Source: an uncultured Solimonas sp. (GTDB lineage: Bacteria > Pseudomonadota > Gammaproteobacteria > Nevskiales > Nevskiaceae). From it: a DNA stretch of 20,335 nucleotides. The notes under the pieces are model-generated. The model made no database searches, was not told the DNA's origin, and saw only the letters and a program-made list of their open reading frames with translations. Every line of letters begins with the position of its first letter. Position 1 is the stretch's first letter. The translations under genes and the position numbers were made by a program. Where the stretch lies: positions 1 to 20,335 of the forward strand of contig CAMLDZ010000054.1 of the NCBI GenBank assembly GCA_946478985.1, read 5' to 3'. Positions 1-8,947 of this stretch are shown one piece after another.

Positions 1-1453
1 TGCCGACCTGCCAGGAGCGGCCGATCGAATCCTTCAAGTGATATTCGATCTTCGGACCGTAGAACGCGCCCTCGCCCGGCAGCTCGGTCCACTCGACGCC
101 AGCCGCACGCAGCGCCGCGCGCAACGCGCCTTCGGCGCGATCCCAGGCCTCGTCGGTACCCAGGCGCTTCTCAGGCCGTAGCGCCAGCTTGACCGCCAGA
201 TCACTGAACCCGAAATCGCCGTAGACCTGCATTGCCTGCTGATGAAAGGCGGTGACTTCTGCCTCGACCTGCTCCGGCGTGCAGAAGATGTGGCCATCGT
301 CCTGCGTGAACGCACGCACGCGCATGATGCCGTGCAAGGCGCCGCTGGGTTCATTGCGATGGCAGCCGCCGAACTCGGCGTAGCGGATCGGCAGATCGCG
401 GTAGGAATGCAGGCCCGCATTGTAGATCTGCACGTGGCCCGGGCAGTTCATCGGTTTCACCGCATAGGTGCGCTTCTCGGACTCGGTGAAGAACATGTTC
501 TCCGCGTAGTTGTCCCAGTGGCCGGACTTCTTCCACAGGCTGACGTCCATGATCTGCGGGCCGCGCACTTCCTGGTAGCCGCTCTTCTTGTAGACGCCGC
601 GCACGTACTGCTCGACCGCCTGCCAGATCGCCCAGCCCTTGGGATGCCAGAACACCATGCCCGGCGCCTCTTCCTGTTGATGGAAGAGATCAAGCTGCTT
701 GGCGAGCTTGCGGTGATCGCGCTTCTCGGCTTCCTCGACCTGCCTGAGGTAAGCCTTCAGTTCGTCGTCGGTGGCGAAGCAGACGCCGTAGATGCGCTGC
801 AGCTGCGCATTGTTGGCATCGCCGCGCCAGTAGACGCCGCCGACGCGGATCAGCTTGAACGCGCTGCCGAGCTTGCCGGTCGACGGCAGATGCGGGCCCA
901 GACACATGTCGAGCCAGTTCGGGCCCTGGCGATAGATCGTCAGCTCTTCATCCGCAGCGATACCTTCGCGTATCCACTCGGCCTTGAACGTCTCGCCGGC
1001 GGCTTCGAAGTGCCTGACCGCATCGTCGTGCGCCCAGACTTCGCGGGTGATCGGCAGGTCGCGCTTGACGATCTCGCGCATCTTGTTCTCGATGCCTTCG
1101 AGATCGGCGTCGGTAAACGGCTCGGCGCGGGCGAAGTCGTAGTAGAAGCCGTTGTCGGTCGCCGGGCCGAAGGTGATCTGCGTGCCCGGGAACAGCTCCT
1201 GCACCGCCTGCGCCAGCACGTGCGCGGCGTCGTGACGGATCACTTCCAGCGCTTCGGGCTTGTCGCGGGTGACGATGGCGATCGCCGCGTCGCGGTCGAT
1301 CGGCCGCGTCAGATCCCACAGCTCGCCGTTGACGCTGATGACCGCCGCCTTCTTGGCAAGGCCCGGCGAAATGCCCTGCGCGATGGCGAGGCCGGTAATG
1401 GGGGCATCAAACAACTTGATGTTGCCGTCCGGAAAGGTGATCTGAATGCTCAT
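1..1453 (-). CDS. thrS: Threonyl-tRNA synthetase, C-terminus cut by window edge
   Basis: This class II synthetase charges tRNA-Thr in the cytoplasm. About 484 residues are visible of the roughly 640 usual for the family; the rest lies beyond base 1. In order I see an N-terminal TGS domain (about 1-62), the editing domain with the HxxxH pair H74/H78 and the CLGPH motif (C184), and the catalytic core. The core holds MNCPGH (zinc ligand C337), motif 2 with [15 protein letters not shown], and [10 protein letters not shown] (second zinc ligand H388). The third zinc histidine falls outside the window. The ATG at 1453 is preceded by a purine-rich GGGGAGAAG at 5-base spacing, partly formed by the end of the palindromic element upstream. 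gltX lies upstream on the same strand. Genes for IF3 and ribosomal proteins L35/L20 often follow thrS but cannot be seen here. Identity is secure. Confidence 0.97.
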   Translation of the reverse strand, partial: MSIQITFPDGNIKLFDAPITGLAIAQGISPGLAKKAAVISVNGELWDLTRPIDRDAAIAIVTRDKPEALEVIRHDAAHVLAQAVQELFPGTQITFGPATDNGFYYDFARAEPFTDADLEGIENKMREIVKRDLPITREVWAHDDAVRHFEAAGETFKAEWIREGIAADEELTIYRQGPNWLDMCLGPHLPSTGKLGSAFKLIRVGGVYWRGDANNAQLQRIYGVCFATDDELKAYLRQVEEAEKRDHRKLAKQLDLFHQQEEAPGMVFWHPKGWAIWQAVEQYVRGVYKKSGYQEVRGPQIMDVSLWKKSGHWDNYAENMFFTESEKRTYAVKPMNCPGHVQIYNAGLHSYRDLPIRYAEFGGCHRNEPSGALHGIMRVRAFTQDDGHIFCTPEQVEAEVTAFHQQAMQVYGDFGFSDLAVKLALRPEKRLGTDEAWDRAEGALRAALRAAGVEWTELPGEGAFYGPKIEYHLKDSIGRSWQVG

Positions 1454-1462
1454 CGAGTCTTC
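1454..1462 (-). promoter_or_regulatory. thrS ribosome-binding region abutting the palindromic element
   Basis: On the leftward strand GGGGAGAAG followed by ACTCG precedes the thrS ATG. Its purine-rich left part merges into the GGGGAGAGGG arm of the adjoining repeat. The Shine-Dalgarno sequence is therefore partly repeat-derived or repeat-flanked, and it could pair with the pyrimidine-rich arms of that element. Confidence 0.5.
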
Positions 1463-1465
1463 TCC

Positions 1466-1559
1466 CCCTCTCCCCACGACCGTGGGGAGAGGGCCGGGGT
1501 GAGGGGCCGCTTGCGGACCGCCCCTCACCCTGACCCTCTCCCCGCAAGCAGGGAGAGGG
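1466..1559. repeat. Compound palindromic (REP/MITE-like) intergenic element
   Basis: Three nested stems are directly readable. The first is a 13-bp perfect stem 1466-1478/1481-1493 (CCCTCTCCCCACG with its complement). The second is an 11-bp stem 1497-1507/1520-1530 (GGGTGAGGGGC/GCCCCTCACCC). The third is a 9-bp stem 1534-1542/1551-1559 (CCCTCTCCC/GGGAGAGGG). The outer arms are also complementary to each other, so the whole element is one imperfect inverted repeat. Elements with CCCTCTCCC...GGGAGAGGG and CCCCTCACCC cores are dispersed in many proteobacterial genomes, and their spurious translations read like [13 protein letters not shown]. Sitting between gltX and thrS, it may stop or stabilise gltX mRNA or modulate thrS. 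No T-run follows it. Confidence 0.8.
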
Positions 1560-1569
1560 AACAGGTTGT

Positions 1570-2997
1570 TTATTTGCTTTGCACGTATTCGACAGCGGCC
1601 TTCAGCCGCGCGAGCGTTCGCTCCTTGCCGAGCAGGAACAGCGTTTGGTCGATCGGCGGCGAGATCGCCATGCCGACCACGGCGACGCGGATCGGCTGCG
1701 CAACCTTGCCCAGCCCCAAGCCCTTGCCTTCGGCAAAGCCGTTGACGGCAGCGTGCAGCACCGGCGCGGTCCATTCCGGCAGCGCTTCGAGCACCGCCGC
1801 CAGTTCGCCCAGCACCGCGGCGCCGTCGGCGTTGAGATGCTTGGCGGCGTCCTTGTCGTTGTAGCCGTCGAGTTCGGCGTAGAAGAACTTCGACTTCTCC
1901 GCCATCTCGACCAGCGAACGGCAACGCTCGCGCTGCTGCTCGATGACGAGCTTGAGATCCGGTCCCTGCGCCACATCGACACCGATACGTTCGAGGTGCC
2001 ACTGGAATTCCGGTGCCACCACCGCCGGGTCGGTGATCTTCAGGTACTGGTGGTTGACCCACCAGGCCTTCTCCATGTCGAAGCGCGCGGGGCTGGCCGA
2101 GACGTGGTCGAAGTCGAACTTCTCCACCATCTCCTGACGCGTGAACAGTTCTTGGTCGCCATGGCTCCAGCCCAGCCGCACCAGATAGTTGAGCAGCGCT
2201 TCCGGCATGAAACCCATGGCGCGATATTCGGTGACGGACAGCGCCCCATGCCGCTTCGACAGCTTGGCACCGTCGGCGCCAAGGATCATCGACACATGCG
2301 CGTAGGCCGGCGGCGTGGCCCCCAGGGCCTTGAGGATGTTGATCTGCCGCGGCGTGTTGTTGACGTGGTCGTCGCCGCGGATCACGTGGGTGATCTGCAT
2401 GTCCCAGTCGTCGACGACGACGCAGAAGTTGTAGGTCGGCACGCCGTCGCCGCGGGCGATGATCAGATCGTCGAGTTCCTGGTTGTCGAACACGATCTGG
2501 CCCTTGATCAGGTCGTTCAGCACCACCTGGCCGTCGAGCGGATTCTTGAAGCGCACCACCGGCTGCACGCCGGCCGGCGGCGGCGGCAGAACCTTGCCGG
2601 CCTCGGGGCGCCAGCGGCCGTCATAGCGCGGCTTTTCCTTGCGCGCCATCTGCTCGGCGCGCATCGCGTCGAGCTCTTCCCTGCTGGCATAGCAGTAGTA
2701 CGCCGTGCCGGCATCCAGCATCTGCTGGATCACTTGCTTGTAGCGGTCGAAGCGCTGGGTCTGGTAGATCTCGCCGAAGTCGGACTTCAGATCGAGCCAG
2801 GCCATGCCCTCGAAGATCGCGTCGACCGCTTCCTGCGTCGAGCGCTCGCGATCGGTGTCCTCGATGCGCAGCAGGAATTCGCCGCCGAAGCGCTTGGCGT
2901 ACAGGTACGAAAACAGCGCGGTGCGCGCGCCGCCGATGTGCAGATAGCCGGTGGGGCTGGGGGCGAAGCGGGTACGAACCGTAGGGGCAGCGCTCAT
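1570..2997 (-). CDS. gltX: Glutamyl-tRNA synthetase
   Basis: This class I synthetase ligates Glu to tRNA-Glu, feeding both translation and tetrapyrrole synthesis through the C5 route. The 475 residues match the family length. The Rossmann catalytic domain opens with [17 protein letters not shown], with the HIGH-type motif at residues 20-23. The GluRS domain carries [12 protein letters not shown] near 207-218, and the KMSKS-type loop reads KLSKR at about 245-249. The helical anticodon-binding region fills the C-terminal 180 residues. The ATG at 2997 is followed at once by the conserved [10 protein letters not shown] strand, so the start is well supported although no clear Shine-Dalgarno precedes it. 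A TAA stop is followed by the palindromic element and then thrS. Whether the enzyme is discriminating or non-discriminating cannot be read here. Confidence 0.97.
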   Translation of the reverse strand: MSAAPTVRTRFAPSPTGYLHIGGARTALFSYLYAKRFGGEFLLRIEDTDRERSTQEAVDAIFEGMAWLDLKSDFGEIYQTQRFDRYKQVIQQMLDAGTAYYCYASREELDAMRAEQMARKEKPRYDGRWRPEAGKVLPPPPAGVQPVVRFKNPLDGQVVLNDLIKGQIVFDNQELDDLIIARGDGVPTYNFCVVVDDWDMQITHVIRGDDHVNNTPRQINILKALGATPPAYAHVSMILGADGAKLSKRHGALSVTEYRAMGFMPEALLNYLVRLGWSHGDQELFTRQEMVEKFDFDHVSASPARFDMEKAWWVNHQYLKITDPAVVAPEFQWHLERIGVDVAQGPDLKLVIEQQRERCRSLVEMAEKSKFFYAELDGYNDKDAAKHLNADGAAVLGELAAVLEALPEWTAPVLHAAVNGFAEGKGLGLGKVAQPIRVAVVGMAISPPIDQTLFLLGKERTLARLKAAVEYVQSK

Positions 2998-3063
2998 GGA
3001 CAGGGCGTAAGGCTTTGGAAAGCGCGCGATTCTAAACCATCACTGCCCCGTCACCCGGCTGGC

Positions 3064-3600
3064 CTACGGCGCCTTGGGGCCCTCGATGTAGAGCTTGAGC
3101 CGCGCCATCTGCTCGGCCAGCACCTGATCGACCATCGGCGCGTAGCGCTCCAGGCCCTTGGGGCTGTAGCCGCCGACGACGTACTCGAGCCGCAGGCGGC
3201 TGTGGGCTTCGGCAGGCTCGATCGTGAACGTCAGGGCGCCGGATACGCCCTCGCCCTGCAGCGGACCCAGCCCGCCGAGCAGGCGCAGGACCGCATCCGG
3301 CTGCGCCCAGGCCACCACCATGTGCTGGACTCCGCCGCCATTGGCCAACCGCTCGCAGAAGCAGCCGCCCGGACGAGGATCGATCGACAGATTGCCGCTT
3401 TCGCCGGAATACGTGTGCTCCGAACTCCACCAGCGGCCGACGTCAATCAGCGCGGCATAGCTGCGCGCCGGCGGCGCCTGGATCGTCAGATGCTGCTCGA
3501 CCTGAAAGCCCGCCGGCGTTACCGCTTTGACCTCGGCCAGCGCGGAACCTGCCGCCAGGCCACCCGTAAGAGCCGCCAGAACGGCCACCATGCGTTTCAT
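3064..3600 (-). CDS. Secreted SRPBCC (START/AHSA1-like) domain protein
   Basis: The protein has 178 residues. Residues 1-22 form a Sec signal peptide (MKRM, a hydrophobic stretch, then SALA-EV), so the mature protein should be periplasmic. The remainder resembles the helix-grip SRPBCC fold: an opening strand EQHLTIQAPPARSYAALIDVGRWWSSEHTYSG, a central PGGCFCERLANGGGVQHMVV, a strand LRLEYVVGGYSP, and a long closing helix AEQMARLKLYIEG. The fold makes a deep hydrophobic pocket in its relatives, which suggests binding of a small hydrophobic ligand; that ligand is unknown. The ATG at 3600 has GGAG five bases upstream on the leftward strand. The gene is divergent from the PTPS-like gene and points toward gltX, with a 66-base gap. 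The family call is good; a function is not given. Confidence 0.8.
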   Translation of the reverse strand: MKRMVAVLAALTGGLAAGSALAEVKAVTPAGFQVEQHLTIQAPPARSYAALIDVGRWWSSEHTYSGESGNLSIDPRPGGCFCERLANGGGVQHMVVAWAQPDAVLRLLGGLGPLQGEGVSGALTFTIEPAEAHSRLRLEYVVGGYSPKGLERYAPMVDQVLAEQMARLKLYIEGPKAP

Positions 3601-3733
3601 CAGCGCTCCCGCCGCGCCTGCCGGCGCCTGGATGCCTGTGAATGTCCGGCCGGTTAGCGGACGCCGCCGGCACCGTGTACCCTCGCGCGCCCGCCTCGTA
3701 AGCTATGCCCGACCGCCGTACCTCGCCAGCCTC
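3601..3733. promoter_or_regulatory. Divergent intergenic region (SRPBCC gene / PTPS-like gene)
   Basis: These 133 bases separate two divergent starts and must hold at least one promoter. I do not see convincing -35/-10 pairs. The only recognisable signal is the GGAG Shine-Dalgarno just inside the left end for the leftward gene. The rightward gene has no clear ribosome-binding site. Confidence 0.4.
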
Positions 3734-4570
3734 ATGTCCTGCCTGTTCGTCGAACATCTGACCGTCATCGACTGCGCCTATCTCGACGCGGCGCGCGGTC
3801 TGGTCGGCGAAAGCTGGATCGTCGATGTGGAACTGGAGGGTGAACTCGACGACCAGTCGATGGTGCTCGATTTCGGCCACGTAAAAAAGAGGCTGAAATC
3901 GGCGATCGACGACAGCGTCGACCACGGCCTGCTGGTGCCGACCCGGTCGCCGGCCTTGCAGACGCTGGAAACGGGCCGGTCCAGCCGTCTGCTGTTCCAT
4001 GCCGCAGGCGGCGCGATCGAGCATCGCGCGCCGGCCGCGGCGGTCTGCGCGGTCGACGCCGTCGTGATCGACGCCGATGCCGTCAGCCGCCATCTGCAGC
4101 CGCTGCTGCAGGCCGTGCTGCCCGCCAATGTCGAGCGGCTGGGCCTGAACCTGCGCAGCGAGGCGATCGACGGCCCCTACTATCACTACGTGCACGGCCT
4201 GAAGAAGCACGATGGCCTGTGCCAGCGCATAGCCCACGGCCATCGCTCGCGAATCGAGATCCGCGTCGATGGCGCCCGCCAGCCGTCGCTGGAACAGGCA
4301 TTGGCCGGGCGCTGGCGCGATATCTACCTCGGCTCGCGCGAGGACCTCGTTGCGCAGGATGCCGAGCGCATCCGCTTTGCCTACACCGCCCGTGACGGCG
4401 AATACGAGTTGGCGTTGCCCCGCCATCGTGTCGATCTGCTCGACAGCGACAGCACCGTCGAACAGATCGCCCGCCATCTCGCCCTGCGCCTGCGCGGCGA
4501 AGTGGCGCTCGGCACCATCGAGGTCCGCGCCTACGAAGGGGTCCGCAAAGGCGCGATTGCCCGCGCCTGA
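3734..4570 (+). CDS. Double-domain PTPS / 6-carboxytetrahydropterin synthase-like protein
   Basis: The 278-residue protein reads as two fused PTPS (QueD-type) halves. QueD makes 6-carboxytetrahydropterin for queuosine; PTPS folds use a catalytic Cys and three zinc histidines. Half one (about 1-70) has the strand VDVELEGELDDQSMVLDFGHVK and DHGLLVP, but its expected HGH is VGE at 24-26, so it should not bind zinc. Half two (about 140-278) has HYVHGLKKHDGLCQRIAHGH: the catalytic-type C163 and the pair H168/H170, with an upstream histidine at 151 or 154 as third ligand. The ATG at 3734 begins the first strand; the upstream extension to 3527 is low-complexity and overlaps the divergent gene, so I reject it. 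Bifunctional-length proteins of this kind are usually annotated 6-carboxytetrahydropterin synthase. No other queuosine gene is adjacent, so the pathway is inferred. Confidence 0.8.
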   Translation: MSCLFVEHLTVIDCAYLDAARGLVGESWIVDVELEGELDDQSMVLDFGHVKKRLKSAIDDSVDHGLLVPTRSPALQTLETGRSSRLLFHAAGGAIEHRAPAAAVCAVDAVVIDADAVSRHLQPLLQAVLPANVERLGLNLRSEAIDGPYYHYVHGLKKHDGLCQRIAHGHRSRIEIRVDGARQPSLEQALAGRWRDIYLGSREDLVAQDAERIRFAYTARDGEYELALPRHRVDLLDSDSTVEQIARHLALRLRGEVALGTIEVRAYEGVRKGAIARA

Positions 4571-4600
4571 CTGACGGCGCCGCTCAGCGCGCAAGAATCG

Positions 4601-4617
4601 GCTGACCAGCTGTCAGC
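4601..4617 (+). other. Short hairpin after the PTPS-like gene
   Basis: GCTGAC (4601-4606) and GTCAGC (4612-4617) form a 6-bp stem with a 5-base loop, 30 bases past the PTPS-like stop. No T-run follows, so it is at best a weak terminator or an mRNA 3' end stabiliser. Confidence 0.3.
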
Positions 4618-4658
4618 AATTCAGGACGGATTCACTTCCGGCGATTAAGCTGCGAGTC

Positions 4659-5252
4659 ATGTCCAGAAATCCTCGCTGTGCGCTCGTCCGTGCCGTGCTC
4701 GCCCTTGCGGTGAGCGTGGCGCTCACCGCCTGTGTGGTCGACGAGCCGCACCGGCCGGGAGTCGACTACGGTTACGTCGGCGGCGGATTTTCCAGCGGCT
4801 ACAGCCCGCCGTATGACGACGGCAGTGACTACGGCCCGTACTACTACGGCGGTCCGTACTACTACGGCGGCCCCTATTACGGCTCGGCCTATGCCTACCC
4901 GTATTCCTATGGCGGCACGGTGATCTACACCGAACGCAATCACTACTACCCTGCACCCGCCTACCCGCGTCGCGACGACCGCCATGACGGCCATTGGAGC
5001 CGGGATCGCGATACCGGCGGCGACAATCGCTGGGACCGTGACCGACCCGGCGACCGCCATGCCGGCGACCGCGACTGGAGTCCGTCGCGGCCGCGAGACA
5101 ACCCCGGTCGCGAGCAACGCGCGGCGACGCCCGGCAATCGGGGCCTGCTCAATCCGCAAGGCCGCGCAGCCCCCGCGCCGACGCCGCGCCAGGCGCCGCG
5201 TCCCTCGCCGCAGCGCGATGACGACAACAAGGGTCGCTGGCGTCGCGACTGA
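4659..5252 (+). CDS. Tyr/Gly-rich, Arg/Asp-rich putative lipoprotein
   Basis: I do not recognise a named family. The 197-residue product has a basic start (MSRNPRC), a hydrophobic stretch and a lipobox LTAC with Cys25, so it should be lipidated and anchored in the envelope. The residue after Cys is Val, not Asp, which favours outer-membrane sorting under the E. coli +2 rule. Residues 35-90 are very rich in Tyr, Gly and Pro, including two exact PYYYGG repeats. Residues 100-197 are disordered-looking and dominated by Arg, Asp and Pro (RDRDTGG, RDRPGDRHAGDRD), ending KGRWRRD. Such lipoproteins are widespread in proteobacteria as surface or peptidoglycan-associated hypotheticals. It lies 88 bases after the PTPS-like gene on the same strand. 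Confidence 0.75.
   Translation: MSRNPRCALVRAVLALAVSVALTACVVDEPHRPGVDYGYVGGGFSSGYSPPYDDGSDYGPYYYGGPYYYGGPYYGSAYAYPYSYGGTVIYTERNHYYPAPAYPRRDDRHDGHWSRDRDTGGDNRWDRDRPGDRHAGDRDWSPSRPRDNPGREQRAATPGNRGLLNPQGRAAPAPTPRQAPRPSPQRDDDNKGRWRRD
4836..4884 (+). repeat. 18-base in-frame tandem repeat encoding PYYYGG
   Basis: Two near-identical 18-base units (4836-4853 and 4854-4871) differ only in their last base. A decayed third unit (PYYG) follows. They sit in frame inside the lipoprotein gene and look like a recent slippage or duplication product. Confidence 0.75.
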
Positions 5253-5297
5253 GCCGGCGCGGCGCGCCGCCGGGTCGCTGCCGGGACCACTGCTTTG

Positions 5298-5306
5298 TGG
5301 TATAAA
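5298..5306 (+). promoter_or_regulatory. Extended -10 promoter candidate for hisI
   Basis: TGGTATAAA at 5298-5306 matches an extended -10 (TGnTATAAT) with one mismatch, in an otherwise GC-rich gap. Seventeen bases upstream CTGCCG is a poor -35. Transcription would begin near 5313 and leave a leader of about 45 bases before the hisI ATG. Confidence 0.5.
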
Positions 5307-5357
5307 CAGCGCCCTTTTCGGGTGGGGCATCCCGCTGCCGCCCCTGCGTTGACTGCC

Positions 5358-5834
5358 ATGGCTGCCGATATCCACTTCTTTCCGCGCGTCACCATCGAAC
5401 AGGTCGAAGAAGGTCGCGAGCTCGCGCCCAAGTTCGACGAGCACGGGCTGCTGCCCTGCGTGACGACGGCGGCGCATAACGGCGAAGTGCTGATGCTCGG
5501 CTACATGAACGCCGAGGCGCTGCGCAAGACCATCGCCACCGGCGAGGCGCACTACTGGTCGCGTTCGCGTCAGGTGATCTGGCACAAGGGCGCCACCTCG
5601 GGCCTGACGCAGAAGGTGGTCGAGCTGCGCATCGACGACGATCAGGATGCGGTGTGGCTGCGCGTCGATGTCATCGGCGATGCCAGCTGCCACGTCGGCT
5701 ACCGCTCCTGCTTCTACCGCTCGGTGCCGACCGGCGACGGCCCGGACGTGCGCGAGCTGAGCTTCGAAGAGTCCGAGAAGACCTTCGACCCCAAGGCCGT
5801 CTACGGCGACGCGCCGAATCCGACCAAGCTTTAA
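5358..5834 (+). CDS. hisI: Phosphoribosyl-AMP cyclohydrolase, stand-alone HisI-type
   Basis: HisI opens the adenine ring of phosphoribosyl-AMP, the third step of histidine synthesis. The 158-residue protein has the family core: GLLPCVTTAAHNGEVLMLGYMN, then EAHYWSRSRQVIWHKGATSG, the acidic metal site IDDDQD (D93, D95, D97) and ASCHVGYRSCFYR. The last holds two zinc cysteines, C111 and C118. The third zinc cysteine usually lies inside the acidic site (DCDxD); here that position is Asp94. No HisE domain is fused, unlike the HisIE of many enterics, and no other his gene is nearby. The ATG at 5358 starts just before the conserved region; an upstream in-frame start would include the promoter. The missing cysteine raises the chance that this is a paralogue, not the main histidine enzyme. 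Confidence 0.9.
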   Translation: MAADIHFFPRVTIEQVEEGRELAPKFDEHGLLPCVTTAAHNGEVLMLGYMNAEALRKTIATGEAHYWSRSRQVIWHKGATSGLTQKVVELRIDDDQDAVWLRVDVIGDASCHVGYRSCFYRSVPTGDGPDVRELSFEESEKTFDPKAVYGDAPNPTKL

Positions 5835-5852
5835 GCGCGGGCCCTAGCCGCA

Positions 5853-5877
5853 GGCGGCGGCCGAACCGGCCGCCGCC
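5853..5877. terminator. Perfect 11-bp GC stem between converging hisI and comEC
   Basis: GGCGGCGGCCG (5853-5863), loop AAC, and its exact complement (5867-5877). It begins 19 bases after the hisI stop and lies inside the last codons of comEC, encoding the Ala/Gly-rich tail. There is no T-run on either strand. It could slow polymerase or protect 3' ends of both convergent transcripts; the terminator function is inferred. Confidence 0.45.
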
Positions 5878-8152
5878 TCGCGTTTCCAGTACGGGTTCAG
5901 CGGCAAGGGCGCGTTCCAGAATCGCGCCGCGCGTTCACGCCAGCGCTCGACCTGCAGCTGCCCCTGGCGGTCGCGATAGATGCGGATCGCGCCATCGCCG
6001 CCGGTCATCGTCATCGCCGCCCCGCAATCCTCGTAGCGCCGCAGCACATCCGGCCGCGGATGCCGGAAACGGTTGCGCCAGCCGCTGGCGAACACCACCT
6101 GTTGCGGCCGCACGGCGGCGACGAACGCCGCTGTCGATGAGCTGTGGCTGCCATGATGCGGGGCGATCAGCACGTCCGCCCGCAGCGCCTCACCGTGCGC
6201 GCGCAGCAGCCGCGCTTCGGCGCGTTTCTCGATGTCGCCCGGCAGCAGCGCCGAGAACGGTCCATCGATCCTGAGCACACAGGAATCGTCGTTGCGGCTG
6301 CCGCCAGCCGCGTCAGGATGGAGGATCGCAAAGCGCACCCCGTCCCACTCCCAGCGCATGCCGTCGCGGCACGGCTCGCCCCGCCCGGTGCCCAGCTCAC
6401 GGCGCAGCCGCAGCGCCGCGCGGACGGCAGCGACGCCGCCGGCGTGATCATTGTCAGGATGCGAAAGCAGAAGCAGGTCGACGTCGCGCAGACCGCGGCT
6501 CAGCAGGTAGGGCACGACGACGGAGGCGCCGGCATCGAAGCCTTCGTCGAAAGCCGGCCCGGCGTCGAACAGCAGGCTGTGCCGGGCCGTCCGCACCAGC
6601 ACCGACAGCCCCTGTCCGACGTCGAGCACGCTCAGCTCCAGCCCCTGCTCCGGCGGCGATTGCGGCGGCCAGGCCAGCGGTGCGAAGCACAGCAGGCCGC
6701 ACAGCCGCAAAGGCACGCCGGCCGGCGCGAACAACAGCGCACTGCCCAGCAGCGCCAGCAGCAGCGCCGCAAGCGGCGCCGTCGCCGGCCACCACGGCAT
6801 CGGCGCCTGCTCCGCCAGCCAGCGCAAGGCATCCAGCAGCCACTCCAGCAGCGTCGCCAGCGGCGGTAATAGCTGCGTCGCCACCGTCATGTCGATGCCG
6901 GAGACCAGCGCCACCAGCAACAGCAACGGCGTCAGCAGCGCGAACAGCGGCACCGCGAGCAGATTGACCAGCGGCGCCAGCCAGGCGACGCCGTGGAAAT
7001 AGAACGCCGTCAGCGGCGCCAGCACCAGGCTCAGCAGCAGCTGCACGCGGATCGCCGCCCGCCACGGCGGCTCGCGCCGCCAGCGCGCGGCGCTGGCGTA
7101 GAAGATCGCCGCGACCGCTCCGAACGACAGCCATAGACCCGGCGTCAGTACCGCGCAGGGATCGGCGGCGACGATCGCCAGCCAGGCCCAGGCCAGCGCA
7201 TGGCCCGGTGCCGGCGGCCGGCGCAGCAGGCTGATCAGCAGCAGCACCAGCAGCATCCACAACGCTCGCGCCACCGGCGCCTCGAAGCCGGCCAGCAGCG
7301 CGTAGAACACCGCGAACAGCGCCGCGCCGACCGCGGCGACACGCTGCGCCGGGCAGGCCAGCGATGCACGCCAGCTCAGCGCCCACAACCAGCGCAGCGC
7401 GAAGAACGCAAAGCCGGCGGCGAGCGCGAGATTGAAGCCCGAGATGGCGACCAGATGCGTGGTGCCGGTGCGGCGAAACGCCTCCCAGTCGTCGTCACGC
7501 AAATCCGCGGTGGCGCCGACCGTCAAGGCCTTGAGCAGCGCCGCGCCCGGACGATCGCCGAGCACCGCGTCGACCCGATCGACCCAGCGCTGACGCAGCT
7601 GCAACACCGGCTCTTGTCCGTCGTCAGGGCAGCGCCGGCCCTCCTGTACCGTCGCGGTCGCACCCAGGTGCTGGCGGAACAACCAGGCCTCGTAGTCGAA
7701 ACCGCCCGGATTGAGCGAACCATGCGGCGCGCGCAGACGCAGTCGCAGCTGCCAGCATTCACCGGCACGCGGCTGCAGCGGCGCGCGATACCAGGACGCG
7801 CGGATGCGCGGCGGCACATCCGCGGCATCGGCCGACGGGGCGAAAGTGAAGCGCCAGGTCGAGTCGGCAGCCGTCCCGGCCGCGCCATTGCGGCGCATCA
7901 GGCTGTGCTCGGGCAGCGAGACGACGGTTCCACTGAGCAGGCGCTCTTCGTTGTGTCGCGCGTCCGGCCACTGCTCGGCGAGGCGGTGGCCGGCGTGCGC
8001 GCTGCTCAGTGCAATGCCCGCCAGCGTTGCCAGCAGCAGGGGCCGGCCGGGCCATGGCAGCAGCGCCAGCAACAGCGCCGCAAACAGATGCGGCAGCGCG
8101 GGCAGCTCCGGCAAGACGTGCACCAGCAGCACGCCCGCCGTGAACGCCAGCG

Positions 8153-8875
<723 letters not shown>

Positions 8876-8906
8876 GTCCCGATCCGCCGTCTCACGACGC
8901 TAGGAT

Positions 8907-8925
8907 CCCCATGCTTCGCACGGGG
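8907..8925 (-). other. Hairpin in the lolC-lolD intercistronic gap
   Basis: On the leftward mRNA, CCCCGTGC (8925-8918) and GCATGGGG (8914-8907) form an 8-bp stem with one G-U pair and a GAA loop. It lies in the 72-base gap between permease and ATPase genes and may set mRNA processing or relative expression. It lacks a T-run, so I do not call a terminator. Confidence 0.4.
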
Positions 8926-8947
8926 CCCCTCCACGCTGTTCGCGGCT

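Noticed and set aside
1..1453. ThrS as a zinc-sparing paralogue, suggested by the nearby PTPS and HisI genes
   Set aside because: The visible zinc ligands C337 and H388 are intact, and no Zur-like site or zinc transporter is seen, so a zinc-starvation cluster is not supported.
1466..1559. Intrinsic terminator for gltX
   Set aside because: The stems are strong but no T-run follows on the leftward strand, and the layout fits a dispersed palindromic repeat better; some termination effect remains possible.
242..1864. Long rightward open frame of 540 codons opposite thrS and gltX
   Set aside because: It is antisense to two well-supported synthetases, crosses the palindromic element (giving the [13 protein letters not shown] signature) and resembles no protein. 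Long antisense frames are expected in GC-rich genes.
3443..4594. Leftward open frame of 383 codons opposite the PTPS-like gene
   Set aside because: It overlaps both the PTPS-like gene and the start of the SRPBCC gene and shows no family motif; the sense strand has recognisable PTPS motifs.
4836..4884. CRISPR-like or VNTR array
   Set aside because: Only two full 18-base units plus a decayed one, in frame in a coding region with no spacers; an ordinary coding repeat.
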